From Cyclobacteriaceae bacterium (GTDB lineage Bacteria > Bacteroidota > Bacteroidia > Cytophagales > Cyclobacteriaceae): a stretch of 64,000 nt of DNA. The translations under genes were made by a program, and so were the position numbers. This document shows positions 24,801 through 34,611 of the stretch, piece after piece; the stretch's first letter is position 1, and every line of letters begins with the position of its first letter. The stretch covers positions 325,001 to 389,000 of the forward strand of contig JAHBTY010000002.1 in the NCBI GenBank assembly GCA_019638355.1, written 5' to 3'. Under the pieces are notes generated by a model, which saw only the letters and a program-made list of their open reading frames with translations, made no database searches and was not told the DNA's origin.

Positions 24801-26405
24801 CTAATTTGAAATCAATACTTTCTTCTTATAGTGAACGCCTTGCCATTCATAACTCAAAAAATATAACCCCTTGGGAAGGTGTTGTACATCAAGCCGGGTT
24901 TGTTGGTTGTTCTGTTCGATGGAAATGTAACTTGATCGGCCTACGTAGTCTTTCAACTCAACGGCAACAACAGGATGTGAAAAATAAATCCAATCCTTAG
25001 CGGGATTCGGATAAAAATCTGAATTACGATCTTCTACTCCCACCACGGTTTCAACTGTAAGTTCTGCTGTGTTGCTATGAACTTCTCCGGCACTATTGGA
25101 AACCCGCACCCGATACAAACCGGCATTGGATGGTTGAGCCGATGAAATAGAATACGTAGCTGCATTTGCAAGATTAATAGCCACATCATCTTTTATCCAT
25201 TGATAGGAAAAGGGTTGGGTACCAGATGCCGATACCGAAAATGAAACCGATGCTCCTGCCAATACCGATAAGGCTTGCGGATGTTCGGTTATAACTGGTG
25301 GATTGGTGGCTGTGTACACCACTTTATATAATGCACCTGCCCCACGACTGAGGTAATACAGATTTCCATCGGGCCCGGTTGTAATTGCTACCGATGAATT
25401 ACCCACATTACTACCAAACAACGTTGGTGTGGGTGTGCCCGAAAGATCAAGCGAATAAATCCAGTGTGGCGAACAAAAATCCTGAAAGAAATATTTGCCT
25501 ACGTAAGCGGCCGGATAAGTTGTTATCTGAGGATTAAAAAAGGTACCACCCGTAATTGCGCAGCCCGTAGGTTGTGGGCCACTATGTAAGTACGCATAAA
25601 CTGGATTAGTGTAGGCGGGGTTTGTGCTATTGCCTTCTGCATTGGGCCAGCCAAAATTTTTTCCACCGGTTGTTGCATCATTAATTTCTTCAGCAGAGCT
25701 CTGACCTACATCGTTCACAAAAATTTTTCCGGTAACCGGTTGAATGGAAAATGTGTAGGGATTGCGGAGCCCATAGGCCCACACGCGTTTACGTTGTTCC
25801 GATGCTGCTTCACTGTAAAAAGGATTATCGGTGGGTGCGCTTCCATCTTTGTTGATGCGCAAAAATTTTCCGTGATAGGTATCTAAGTTTTGCGGGTGTG
25901 CATTATTGGCGTTATCACCCACAGCTACATATAGTTTTCCATCCAACCCAAAGGCAAGGGCACCTCCGTTATGGTTAGTGGCGCCACTCAGGTTATCCAA
26001 TTCCAAAATGGATTGTTCACTTGCCACAAGGGCTACATCGCCATTGGCGGTATAACGTACAATCCGATTGTGAATGGGAGCTACACTTGTGGTATAATAT
26101 AAATAGACATAACCGTTGGTTGAAAAATCCGGATCAAGTGCAATACCAATCAGTCCACGCTCACCCAAAGAATTTACAGAAGATAAGGTGATAAACGGAG
26201 TAGTCAGTAGTGTTCCGTCTTTAATAACACGTAGCACACCGTTTTGCTGCGCTACAAAAATTCTTCCATCGGGCGCAAAAGCCATTACCGTTGGTGAACT
26301 GATTCCGGTTGCTACAGGCACGCGTTCAAACCCGTCAGGAAAAGTTTGCGCTTCCACCAAAGTGAACATGTTTAAACCTAAAAAAACAAAGAGGGCACTT
26401 TTCAT
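24801..26405 (-). CDS. Secreted sorbosone/glucose dehydrogenase-like protein with T9SS tail
   Basis: A 534-residue exported protein. A signal peptide (to LVEAQ) is followed by a six-bladed propeller of the PQQ-dependent glucose/sorbosone dehydrogenase family (about 25-365; NHNGGALAFGLDGKLYVAVGD, VWAYGLRNPYTFS). An Ig-like domain (about 370-452; PPVITEHPQALSVLAGASVSF) follows. A type A C-terminal sorting domain (about 462-534; YPNPAKDWIYF, PKGLYFLSY) marks it for type IX secretion. The catalytic His is expected in NHNGGALAF. It is probably surface-attached and acts on sugars; the cofactor and substrate are inferred from the family. Confidence 0.87.
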   Translation of the reverse strand: MKSALFVFLGLNMFTLVEAQTFPDGFERVPVATGISSPTVMAFAPDGRIFVAQQNGVLRVIKDGTLLTTPFITLSSVNSLGERGLIGIALDPDFSTNGYVYLYYTTSVAPIHNRIVRYTANGDVALVASEQSILELDNLSGATNHNGGALAFGLDGKLYVAVGDNANNAHPQNLDTYHGKFLRINKDGSAPTDNPFYSEAASEQRKRVWAYGLRNPYTFSIQPVTGKIFVNDVGQSSAEEINDATTGGKNFGWPNAEGNSTNPAYTNPVYAYLHSGPQPTGCAITGGTFFNPQITTYPAAYVGKYFFQDFCSPHWIYSLDLSGTPTPTLFGSNVGNSSVAITTGPDGNLYYLSRGAGALYKVVYTATNPPVITEHPQALSVLAGASVSFSVSASGTQPFSYQWIKDDVAINLANAATYSISSAQPSNAGLYRVRVSNSAGEVHSNTAELTVETVVGVEDRNSDFYPNPAKDWIYFSHPVVAVELKDYVGRSSYISIEQNNQQTRLDVQHLPKGLYFLSYEWQGVHYKKKVLISN

Positions 26406-26488
26406 GCCCTCTAAGGTAGTAAATGACAGTTTATAACAATCTGTTACTAATCGCGCTTAATGGTTATCCAACGAAAACCATGCGTTAA

Positions 26489-27976
26489 CTACTTTTTCTC
26501 GCCTTTGTCAACCACCAGGCGATTATCCCGATTGGCAATTTCCCAGGCAACGTGAAATACAGTTTGTGTGCGTTTTGCCAACAAATCAAATTCAATCTTA
26601 TCAACTTCATCGCTGGGTTTGTGATAATCCTCATGAATACCATCGAAGTAGAAAATGATGGGAATATTTTTCTTGGCGAAGTTCCAATGGTCGGAGCGGT
26701 AATAAATACGATCCGGATGATCTTCGGCATTATAGGTATAATCGAACGCCAGATTAGTGTAGGTTTTGTTGGTGGCTTCGCTTAACGTATGCAATTCAGT
26801 TGAAAGTCTATCCGAGCCGATTACATACACATACGGGGCACTGTCTTTATGTTGTGGATCTCTGCGACCAATCATATCAATGTTCAGGTTCACAACCGTT
26901 TTATCTAATGGGTAGATCGGGTTTTCAGAGTAATATTCAGAACCTAACAAACCTTTTTCTTCACCGGTAACGGTCATAAACAAAATACTTCTGCGCGGGC
27001 CATGGCCTTCTTTTTTAGCTTGAGCAAATGCTTTCGCCAATGCTAATACGCCCACCGTTCCGGAACCATCATCATCGGCACCATTATTTATTTTGTCGCC
27101 CGTTGCATTTGGGGATATCCCGATGTGGTCGTAGTGCGATGTAATTACTACCACTTCATCTTTCTTATCCGTTCCTTCCAGAAAGCCCAGCACGTTTTCG
27201 GATTTTACTTCGTACGAAGCAACTGCTACCGAATATGCAATGGACGCAGGTTTTACTTTAGCCACTTTTGCTCCGGCTGATTTTTTTAATTTATCGTAAG
27301 TTGTATTGAAGAGTTTACCCGCTGTTTCGGTTGACACAAAGAAAGCATTGGGCCCACCGCCAGCAGGTTTATTCAAACTTAATCCACCCCCTCTGAAGTT
27401 GCGAGCCATACCTGAAAAGCGCTGAAAGTCTTCGGCTTTTTCAATTACTGCAAATACCGCTTTTGCACCTTTTTCGCGAACAGCTGCCAACGTGGGGTTT
27501 CGCATCATCGATGCTGTGGGATCCAATGAAACCAAAACTGCTTTGTCTTTAATATCAAGCTTAGCAAGTTCATCGGCAGTTCCGGCACCGGCATATACCA
27601 ATGGCAGCGTTACAGTTCCTCCCGTGTCACTTCCTCCAAATGAAATGTATTCATCGGGTTTAAGTTCATTGGTACCAGCCTTAAGTGTAACAACTGGTGC
27701 TGAGGTTCCATACAATGGAACTGTTTGGTAATTGCTGCCGTTAACCGGAGCCTTCAAACCTAAGTCCTGAAAATAAGCTGCGATAAATGCTGCGGCCATC
27801 TTCTGGCCACGCTTTCCGGTTTCCCTTCCTTCCAGTGCATCGGATGCAATAATGGTCAGGTCATCTTTCAGGTTTTTTTCGGTAATGGTAGCCGCATATT
27901 TTACGGCTGTGGGATTTTGTTGGGCAAAGGCAAAAATGCTGGTAGCCCATAATCCGAAAAATAGAATTTTCTTCAT
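26489..27976 (-). CDS. M28-family zinc aminopeptidase, exported
   Basis: A 495-residue metallopeptidase from ATG 27976, which gives a clean signal peptide (MKKILFFGLWATSIFAFAQ). A protease-associated (PA) insert lies at about 110-240. Zinc ligands in the M28 order are seen as His in TSHYDHIG, Asp in GADDDGSG, the catalytic Glu and ligand in TGEEKGLLGS, Asp in NIDMIGR and His in EDYHKPSDE. It removes N-terminal residues from peptides in the periplasm or outside. An upstream in-frame start would add 15 residues that spoil the signal peptide. Confidence 0.92.
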   Translation of the reverse strand: MKKILFFGLWATSIFAFAQQNPTAVKYAATITEKNLKDDLTIIASDALEGRETGKRGQKMAAAFIAAYFQDLGLKAPVNGSNYQTVPLYGTSAPVVTLKAGTNELKPDEYISFGGSDTGGTVTLPLVYAGAGTADELAKLDIKDKAVLVSLDPTASMMRNPTLAAVREKGAKAVFAVIEKAEDFQRFSGMARNFRGGGLSLNKPAGGGPNAFFVSTETAGKLFNTTYDKLKKSAGAKVAKVKPASIAYSVAVASYEVKSENVLGFLEGTDKKDEVVVITSHYDHIGISPNATGDKINNGADDDGSGTVGVLALAKAFAQAKKEGHGPRRSILFMTVTGEEKGLLGSEYYSENPIYPLDKTVVNLNIDMIGRRDPQHKDSAPYVYVIGSDRLSTELHTLSEATNKTYTNLAFDYTYNAEDHPDRIYYRSDHWNFAKKNIPIIFYFDGIHEDYHKPSDEVDKIEFDLLAKRTQTVFHVAWEIANRDNRLVVDKGEKK

Positions 27977-28075
27977 GTGAAATAAATTTGATTTTGCACC
28001 GCAAGAAACTACTGGCGGCAAGGGGGAAATATAATGGCTTTTTCTTTATGATAGATCACAATTAATGTGAGTGGT

Positions 28076-29110
28076 TCAGGTATGTTGATCCAACAATCTC
28101 AACAATTGCAACTGATTTCTTGCCCGTACCAGATTTTGCTCAGCATAATGAATAGTGTAATAAGTATTACCACGCAGAAAATCGGCCAGAAAGCGCAAAG
28201 CCATAATGTAGGTCATCATTTTTCCCGCAAAGGGTGCAGCCGCTAACTCACCATCGCTCATGTTATCTTTCATTTGCGATAGATAACCCTCCTGCAAGGC
28301 ATCATAAATTTCTTTACGGAAGCCAATGCGGGTGATATCTTGTTCTTCTTCGCTTACCGGGCTTACACACGTGCGCACCAGATCGCCCAGGTCATAAATA
28401 AAATAGCCGGGCATGAGTGTATCCAGGTCAATTACGCAGGCTGCTTTTCCGGTGAGCTTATCAAACAAAATGTTGTTGATCTTGGTATCGTTGTGGGTGA
28501 TACGCGGTGTTAACGCACCGCTGCGAATCAGGTTGTTGTACTCTTGAACAAGTGGCTGGAATTGTTTGGCCAACTTTATTTCTTCTTGTGCCTGATTAAT
28601 TACCGAAGGTGAAGCATACGCCAATTCCATTTCAAATTGTTCGTAGCGCCAGTGCAAATCATGAAACCGATCTAATGTAGGTTCAAAGGTTGAACTATCG
28701 ATGCCTTGCAGGTTTCGGGTTAATAAACCAAAGCCTTTGGCAGCTTCAAATGCCTGCTCAGCAGAAGTAACAAAATCTATAGTAAGGGTATTTTCGATAA
28801 GCGGATAAGCACGCCACGGAAAACCATCTTCGGCATAAACCAATTCATGACCTTGTTTAGCGCGCAAAGCGGTAAGGAATAAATAGTGCGGATGGTGAAC
28901 TGCGAGGTAGTCGGCAGCCAACCGATTGTTGCGTGCTATTACTTCCGGTTTGGTGAATACATTTTTATTAATGCGTTGCAATACAAACTTGTGCCCGTCT
29001 TCAACCAAAAAAGTCTGGTGAATGTGGCCCGATCCAATTGGGCTTACAGTTGCCTTTTCTGAAATAGAAAAAGAATTGGTTACGAGAGTTGGTATGGCAA
29101 CACTATTCAT
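28076..29110 (-). CDS. Phosphotransferase, N-acetylhexosamine 1-kinase (NahK)-like
   Basis: A 344-residue aminoglycoside-phosphotransferase-fold kinase. The catalytic loop is HNDTKINNILFD (HxDxxxxN) and the metal site is CVIDLDTLMPGYFIYDLGD, a pattern typical of the NahK branch that phosphorylates GlcNAc/GalNAc at C1. A nucleotide-binding lysine is expected in HKFVLQRINK. It lies 3 bp downstream of a sugar nucleotidyltransferase gene, and the two would convert a hexosamine to its UDP form. Substrate is inferred. Confidence 0.8.
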   Translation of the reverse strand: MNSVAIPTLVTNSFSISEKATVSPIGSGHIHQTFLVEDGHKFVLQRINKNVFTKPEVIARNNRLAADYLAVHHPHYLFLTALRAKQGHELVYAEDGFPWRAYPLIENTLTIDFVTSAEQAFEAAKGFGLLTRNLQGIDSSTFEPTLDRFHDLHWRYEQFEMELAYASPSVINQAQEEIKLAKQFQPLVQEYNNLIRSGALTPRITHNDTKINNILFDKLTGKAACVIDLDTLMPGYFIYDLGDLVRTCVSPVSEEEQDITRIGFRKEIYDALQEGYLSQMKDNMSDGELAAAPFAGKMMTYIMALRFLADFLRGNTYYTIHYAEQNLVRARNQLQLLRLLDQHT

Positions 29111-29113
29111 GCA

Positions 29114-30013
29114 TTACCACAATTTTGCCGGGTACACACCTTGTTGCACCAGGTCTTTTATTTTTTGCGATACCGTTTCTTTGTCTTCTTTATACGTTAC
29201 ACCAAACCAGGTTTTACCTCCGGGCAACACCTGTACTTTTCCCAGGTTGCGATTAATCAGCTCGGTTACCATTAGCGCGATGTAAAACTCAGCCGAAGGA
29301 TTGTGACTATTTTTCGCTACGAAGTCAGTAAACATTTTTTCTGTTAAGTCGAATGCGCCTGGTTGAAAACCCCAGCAATTCATGGAAACCGGTGCAAGTG
29401 CACTCAATTCTTCATCGCCTTCTTTTCCTTTCGAAATAATCTTATCGCCCTCGCGCACAATGGTTGTTAGTTCGCGCATGCCTGTTAAAAATCCGTGCGC
29501 ATCGGTTGTAGCCACACCGCGCGAAACGCTTCCATGATCGCTCAACACATTTTTTAATGTATAGCCTACCATGGCATGATGATCGGCCGGAGCCGTACGA
29601 AAAAATGCCACTAACGATTCAAATGCTTCGCGACCATAAAAATCATCGGCATTAATTACCGCAAACGGACCATCAATTACTTCTTTGCCACACAGCATGG
29701 CATGTGTAGTACCCCAGGGTTTTTTACGATCTACCGGCTGAAATTGAGTCGGCACAAATTTATCGAGCGATTGCACCACAAAATGAACTTCGGCCTTGCC
29801 TTGCAACTTGGGCAGAAAAATTTCTTTCACAGTCTCTTTAATCTCTTCGCGCACCACAAACACGATGCGACCAAAGCCAGCCCGCACGGCATCGAAAAGT
29901 GAATAGTCCATAATGGTTTCGCCAGTAGGCCCAAAGCCATCAATTTGCTTAATGCCACCATACCGGCTGCCCATGCCGGCTGCCATTACTAATAATGAGA
30001 ATGTCTGCTTCAA
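29114..30013 (-). CDS. Sugar nucleotidyltransferase
   Basis: A 299-residue Rossmann-like NTP transferase. The nucleotide-binding signature AAGMGSRYGGIKQIDGFGP is at 12-30, and FAVINADDFYG holds the metal-binding Asp pair. It is likely to activate a sugar 1-phosphate with UTP or another NTP. The partner is the NahK-like kinase 3 bp downstream. A TAnnTTTG box lies on this strand at 30057-30064. It diverges from a sugar transporter, so the region may import and activate a hexosamine. Confidence 0.85.
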   Translation of the reverse strand: MKQTFSLLVMAAGMGSRYGGIKQIDGFGPTGETIMDYSLFDAVRAGFGRIVFVVREEIKETVKEIFLPKLQGKAEVHFVVQSLDKFVPTQFQPVDRKKPWGTTHAMLCGKEVIDGPFAVINADDFYGREAFESLVAFFRTAPADHHAMVGYTLKNVLSDHGSVSRGVATTDAHGFLTGMRELTTIVREGDKIISKGKEGDEELSALAPVSMNCWGFQPGAFDLTEKMFTDFVAKNSHNPSAEFYIALMVTELINRNLGKVQVLPGGKTWFGVTYKEDKETVSQKIKDLVQQGVYPAKLW

Positions 30014-30056
30014 GATTTTAAAGAATTAAAAAGGTTAGCTATTGTTTTACAAGATG

Positions 30057-30064
30057 CAAAAATA
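30057..30064 (-). promoter_or_regulatory. Putative promoter -7 box for the nucleotidyltransferase-kinase operon
   Basis: The minus strand reads TATTTTTG, matching TAnnTTTG, about 45 bp before the start. The only upstream TTTG-like element lies at a 13-bp spacing, too short. Confidence 0.4.
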
Positions 30065-30098
30065 GAAGTTTACTAATCAAAGTCTAACCCCTCTACCT

Positions 30099-31361
30099 AT
30101 GACCCAGGCACGTCCGTCCAGTTATTTGATGTCCATCACTATTATCGGGATTCTGTTTTTCATTTTCGGTTTTGTAACATGGATTAATGGTACACTGATT
30201 CCCTATCTAAAAATTGCGTGTGAACTAAAAACGGACTTTCAATCGTACCTGGTTGCTACCGCATTTTTTATTGCCTATACCGTAATGGCCATACCGGCTT
30301 CGTATGTTTTAAAGAAAACGGGTTATAAAAAAGGTATGTCGGTAGGATTGTTTATAATGGCCATTGGCGCGATTTTATTTGTGCCTGCTGCGCAAGCCCG
30401 CAACTTTGATCTGTTTCTGGTTGGCTTATTCATTATTGGAACTGGTTTAGCACTGCTTCAAACCGCTTCAAATCCATACGCAACTATTATTGGCCCTATA
30501 GAAAGTGCAGCAACACGTATTAGCATTATGGGTATTTGCAATAAGGTGGCTGGTATCTTGGCCGGTTTAATTTTTGGCTATATCGCGTTAAGCGATGCCG
30601 ATGCGCTTGAAGCCAGTTTAACCACAATGGATGAGGCCACAAAAAATGCTACCCTTGATGAACTGGCCAGCCGGGTAATTGTTCCGTACATGATTATTGC
30701 GGGCGTTTTGGTATTTCTGGCAGTCGCGATTTTGTTTTCATCCTTACCCGATATTGATGACAGTGGCGAAAGTGATGGACAGACACAAACTTCATCCGGC
30801 AAAACAAGTGTATTTCAGTTTCCGCATTTAGTGCTTGGCGTTATTACACTGTTCCTATATGTAGGTGTTGAGGTATTGGCTGGTGATACGATTATCAGTT
30901 ATGGAAAATCGCTGGGAATAGAATTGGCTACGGCACGGTACTTTACACAAGCTACATTGGCCTGTATGTTGATTGGTTATGTGATTGGAATAATCGCAAT
31001 ACCAAAATACATGAGCCAGGCTACCGCATTAAAAATATGTGCCTGGTTAGGAGTTGTTTTTACTATTGGCGCTGTTCTAACCAACGGGTTCGTTTCCGTT
31101 GCCTTTATTGCATTACTGGGTTTAGCGAATTCCCTCATGTGGCCAGCTATTTTTCCGTTAGCGATTGATGGTCTTGGTAAATTCACCAAAACAGGATCGG
31201 CCTTGTTGATTATGGCTATTGCCGGAGGTGCCATATTACCGTTGGTTTATGGTTGGCTATCGGAAATTACTACCAGCCAGCAAGCATATTGGATGATGGT
31301 GCCTTGCTATTTATTTATACTCTACTTTGCTACCAAAGGTTATAAAGCCGGAAAAGCATGA
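30099..31361 (+). CDS. Sugar MFS transporter, FucP/GluP type
   Basis: A 420-residue inner-membrane transporter with about 12 helices. The N-terminal FFIFGFVTWINGTLIPYLKIACEL is characteristic of the FucP/glucose-galactose family, with acidic and polar residues for proton coupling. A charged central loop (about 215-240, DDSGESDGQTQTSSGKTS) separates the halves. It begins a plus-strand run with SMP-30, nucleoside hydrolase and phosphodiesterase genes; the next gene overlaps it by 4 bp (ATGA). Sugar identity is not determinable. Confidence 0.9.
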   Translation: MTQARPSSYLMSITIIGILFFIFGFVTWINGTLIPYLKIACELKTDFQSYLVATAFFIAYTVMAIPASYVLKKTGYKKGMSVGLFIMAIGAILFVPAAQARNFDLFLVGLFIIGTGLALLQTASNPYATIIGPIESAATRISIMGICNKVAGILAGLIFGYIALSDADALEASLTTMDEATKNATLDELASRVIVPYMIIAGVLVFLAVAILFSSLPDIDDSGESDGQTQTSSGKTSVFQFPHLVLGVITLFLYVGVEVLAGDTIISYGKSLGIELATARYFTQATLACMLIGYVIGIIAIPKYMSQATALKICAWLGVVFTIGAVLTNGFVSVAFIALLGLANSLMWPAIFPLAIDGLGKFTKTGSALLIMAIAGGAILPLVYGWLSEITTSQQAYWMMVPCYLFILYFATKGYKAGKA

Positions 31362-32248
31362 GCAAAAAATTTCCACTCCTGTTTATCACGTTTTTTATTT
31401 CGCTGTTGGTCGTTTTTACAACTACCAAAAACAAAAAATACAAAGCCAAAGACTTTACGCAGGAGAATCTTTTTACTGAAAACTGCGAAGGTCCAAACTA
31501 CCGCGATGGAAAACTTTATGTGGTGAACTTTCAGAAAGACGGAACCATTGGTGTGGTAGATACAGACGGCAACGTTGAATTATTTGTTACGCTACCCCAG
31601 GGCAGCACGGCCAATGCTATTCAGTTTAATTCAAAAGGCGAAATGCTATTAGCCGATTTTACCGGTCATAATATTTTAAAGGTGAACATGAGCACAAAAG
31701 AAGTTTCTGTTTTTGTTCATGATTCATTATTCAATCAACCAAACGATTTGTGCATTAACAGTCGCGATCAGATTTTTGCTTCCGATCCTGATTGGAAAAC
31801 CAGCACCGGAAAAGTTTGGCGTATTGATGCCGATGGTCAGCATGTGGTTGTTGCCGATAGCATGGGCACAACCAATGGAATTGCGTTGAGCCCTGATGAA
31901 AAAATACTGTATGTAAACGAAAGTGTGCAGCGTAAAATCTGGAAGTTTGATGTTGATGCCGCAGGCAATCTCTCCAACAAAACTTTGTTTAAAGAATATC
32001 CCGATTACGGCTTTGACGGCATGAAGTGCGACCGCGAAGGGAATTTGTATGTTACCCGCTATGGTGCCGGTCAGGTAGATGTGCTTGATCCAACAGGCGC
32101 GGTAACTCGTTCGGTGAAGTTGAAGGGTTTGAAGACTAGTAACATTGCTTTTGGGGGACCAAAAGGTAAAACCTGCTTTGTTACGTTACAAGATCGCAAG
32201 TGCGTAGAAGTATTTGAAAGTAAAGTGGCCGGGAAAAATTTTAAGTGA
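31358..32248 (+). CDS. SMP-30/gluconolactonase/LRE family protein
   Basis: A 296-residue protein with an N-terminal hydrophobic helix (about 6-22), so membrane-anchored or exported. The six-bladed propeller has EGPNYRDGKLYVVNF, NQPNDLCINSRDQIFASDP and TNGIALSPDEKILYVNES. These give the Glu, Asn and Asp metal ligands of the lactonase family. A sugar lactonase role fits the transporter directly upstream but is inferred. Starts inside the upstream stop (ATGA). Confidence 0.86.
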   Translation: MSKKFPLLFITFFISLLVVFTTTKNKKYKAKDFTQENLFTENCEGPNYRDGKLYVVNFQKDGTIGVVDTDGNVELFVTLPQGSTANAIQFNSKGEMLLADFTGHNILKVNMSTKEVSVFVHDSLFNQPNDLCINSRDQIFASDPDWKTSTGKVWRIDADGQHVVVADSMGTTNGIALSPDEKILYVNESVQRKIWKFDVDAAGNLSNKTLFKEYPDYGFDGMKCDREGNLYVTRYGAGQVDVLDPTGAVTRSVKLKGLKTSNIAFGGPKGKTCFVTLQDRKCVEVFESKVAGKNFK

Positions 32249-32253
32249 TTGTT

Positions 32254-33240
32254 ATGCAGAAAACCATTCCTGCGGCTTTACTGATTCTTCTGGTTTTTGT
32301 TGGATGCGAATCAACACGGAAAGCAGCACCGCCTGAATCCAAAATCAGCGTTATATTTGATACCGATACAAATAATGAATTAGACGATCAGCATGCGCTT
32401 GCCTATCTTGTATTCAACCAAGATGTTTTCAACATAAAAGCCATCACCATCAACACCACCAGCAGCGGTGGCAATATCGAAAAACAATATGCCGAAGCCA
32501 TTCGAGTGCTTCAACTATGCAAAGCAGATACACTACACGTGTTAAAAGGTGCCGATCTTTCCTTTGCCGAAATTTTACCTACTCTCAATTCACCTATGTA
32601 CGATGGTAAAGAGGCGGTTGATGCAATTATTGAAGAAGCCCACAAACCGGCTGCTGAAAAACTGGTTGTGCTGGCCGTGGGAAAACTTTCAAACATTGCC
32701 CTGGCATTAAAAAAAGATTCGACCATTGCCCATAAAATCAGGTTGGTATGGTTGGGTTCCAATTATCCTGAACCCGGTGAGCACAATCAAAACAACGATA
32801 CCGTTGCATTGAATTATATTCTAAACTCGCCAATCGATTTTGAAATGGTAACAGTGCGCTACGGTAAAACTACGGGCACCAGTTATGTAAGCATTACGCA
32901 AGAAGAAGTTAACAACAAAATGCCGGGGCTCGGTCCGCGTATTTCCACACCGGTTACCGGAAGGCACGGTGGCGAGTTCTATTGCTTTGGCGATTACTCT
33001 ATCAACTTGTTTGAACACATCGACTATCATGGCGACCCACCATCACGCGCCTTGTTCGACCTTGCTGCTGTAGCGATTGTAAAAAATCCTGCATGGGCTG
33101 AAGTACGCGAACATCCGGCTCCGCTTTTGGTAAATGGTGTTTGGATTGAACGCCCTGCTAATTCCCGTAAAATAAAAATCTGGGAAAACTTTAAGCGCGA
33201 TGAAATTATCCGTGATCTTTTTGCTTCGTTGACTCAGTAA
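32254..33240 (+). CDS. Nucleoside hydrolase-like lipoprotein
   Basis: A 328-residue protein with a lipoprotein signal (lipobox VFVGC, about Cys18). The inosine-uridine hydrolase calcium-binding motif is present as FDTDTNNELDDQHALAYL (DTDxxxDD, about 35-50). Later TGRHGGEFYCFG and PPSRALFDLAAVA match the family C-terminus. It probably hydrolyses ribonucleosides or related glycosides outside the inner membrane. I chose ATG 32254 over a GTG three codons earlier because it begins the signal peptide. Confidence 0.87.
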   Translation: MQKTIPAALLILLVFVGCESTRKAAPPESKISVIFDTDTNNELDDQHALAYLVFNQDVFNIKAITINTTSSGGNIEKQYAEAIRVLQLCKADTLHVLKGADLSFAEILPTLNSPMYDGKEAVDAIIEEAHKPAAEKLVVLAVGKLSNIALALKKDSTIAHKIRLVWLGSNYPEPGEHNQNNDTVALNYILNSPIDFEMVTVRYGKTTGTSYVSITQEEVNNKMPGLGPRISTPVTGRHGGEFYCFGDYSINLFEHIDYHGDPPSRALFDLAAVAIVKNPAWAEVREHPAPLLVNGVWIERPANSRKIKIWENFKRDEIIRDLFASLTQ

Positions 33241-33246
33241 AGCGTA

Positions 33247-34185
33247 ATGAAAAATTTCCTCTTTGTTTTTTTCTTTACCGGATTCTCGGTTTATGCCCAA
33301 CCTGCTTTTCAGGTAGTTCCATTGGGGATTAAAGGCGGTGTTGATGAAAGTAATCTCTCGGCTTACGCTTTGGCTGCAAGCGGCACGCAAGATTATGTTT
33401 GCCTGGATGCAGGTACGCTACATGCAGGCATTCGAACAGCTATTAAAAATAAAGTATGGAAAGGCGATGCAACCACTTTTCTGCGCAAGCATATAAAAGG
33501 CTATCTGATCTCCCATCCGCATTACGATCATGTAAATGGTTTGGTCATCAATTCGCCCGATGATTCGGCTAAATACATTTATGGTATTGAAAGTTGTTTG
33601 GCGGTTTTAAAAGAGAAGCATTTTAGTTGGAAGAGTTGGGCCAACTTTGGCAACGAGGGGGAAGCGCCTACTTTAAATAAATACACCTATCAAACTTTAA
33701 CTCCCGGCAAAGAAGTACCATTGCACAACACTTCTTTATTTGTTACTCCGTTTGTGCTAAGCCATGTTAACCCAACGGAGAGCACAGCTTTTCTGGTACG
33801 CAGTGGTGAAAACTATTTATTATACCTGGGCGATACCGGTTGCGATCGAATTGAGAAATCCGATAAACTGAACCAACTTTGGAAAGCGATTACGCCATTG
33901 ATTCAAACCAAAAAATTAAAAGCAATCTTTATTGAAGTTTCATTTACCAGCGAGCAACCCGATAATTTATTATTCGGCCACCTTACACCTGCCTTGTTGA
34001 TGGAAGAGCTGGGAGCTCTTGAGAAAATTTGTGGTACTGGTCAGCTAAAAAATCTAAACGTGGTGATAACGCATATGAAGCCACAAGGCAAGCGCGAAGA
34101 AACCATCCGGAAGCAATTAATTGACGGGAACACGCTACCTGTTAACCTCATTTTTCCCCGGCAAGGGAAAGGGCTTACATTTTAA
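33247..34185 (+). CDS. Class II 3',5'-cyclic-nucleotide phosphodiesterase-like protein, exported
   Basis: A 312-residue protein of the metallo-beta-lactamase fold with a signal peptide (to VYAQ). The HxHxDH zinc motif is SHPHYDHVNG (about 94-103), then YLGDTGCDR for the bridging Asp, HLTP, and VVITHMKPQG for the final His. This pattern and GGVDESNLSAY fit class II cAMP phosphodiesterases. Its periplasmic location suggests action on extracellular cyclic nucleotides, perhaps upstream of the nucleoside hydrolase in salvage. That pairing is inference. It follows the hydrolase gene by 6 bp. Confidence 0.82.
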   Translation: MKNFLFVFFFTGFSVYAQPAFQVVPLGIKGGVDESNLSAYALAASGTQDYVCLDAGTLHAGIRTAIKNKVWKGDATTFLRKHIKGYLISHPHYDHVNGLVINSPDDSAKYIYGIESCLAVLKEKHFSWKSWANFGNEGEAPTLNKYTYQTLTPGKEVPLHNTSLFVTPFVLSHVNPTESTAFLVRSGENYLLYLGDTGCDRIEKSDKLNQLWKAITPLIQTKKLKAIFIEVSFTSEQPDNLLFGHLTPALLMEELGALEKICGTGQLKNLNVVITHMKPQGKREETIRKQLIDGNTLPVNLIFPRQGKGLTF

Positions 34186-34265
34186 AAAAAGAAATAAATT
34201 TTTTGTCCATGCCGGGCAATCCCGCACGTCATAGAACCAAATGTTTCACTAAAACCTTAAAAAAA

Positions 34266-34610
34266 ATGGAAAAGTACATGTTCATCTTTATTGGGGGCGA
34301 CTCCAGTCATCTTTCACCTGAAGAACAACAAGCCGGCATGGAGAAGTGGTTTGCCTGGGTTCAAAAACTACAGCAACAAGGGCGCTATGATTCTGGCGAG
34401 GCGTTGTTGCCAACCGGAAAAACAATTCGCGGGCTTAAAAAAACTGTAACGGATGGTCCGTATGCCGAAAGTAAAGAAATGGTAGGCGGATATTTTGTGG
34501 TAAAGGCGAAAGACCTGGCCGAAGCCACCGAGATGGCAAAAGATTATCCCGACTTCGAACTGGGTGGTGTAGTCGAAATCCGGGAAGTGATCAAGTTTGA
34601 CAACATGTAA
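34266..34610 (+). CDS. YCII/DGPF domain protein
   Basis: A 114-residue ferredoxin-like protein: MEKYMFIFIGGDSSHLSPEE at the N-terminus, KTVTDGPYAESKEMVGGYFVV in the middle (DGPY is this protein's DGPF motif) and YPDFELGGVVEIREV at the end. DGPF proteins are the conserved neighbours of ECF42 sigma factors, and such a sigma factor lies 440 bp downstream. An upstream in-frame start at 34203 is possible but adds unconserved residues. Confidence 0.87.
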   Translation: MEKYMFIFIGGDSSHLSPEEQQAGMEKWFAWVQKLQQQGRYDSGEALLPTGKTIRGLKKTVTDGPYAESKEMVGGYFVVKAKDLAEATEMAKDYPDFELGGVVEIREVIKFDNM

Positions 34611-34611
34611 T

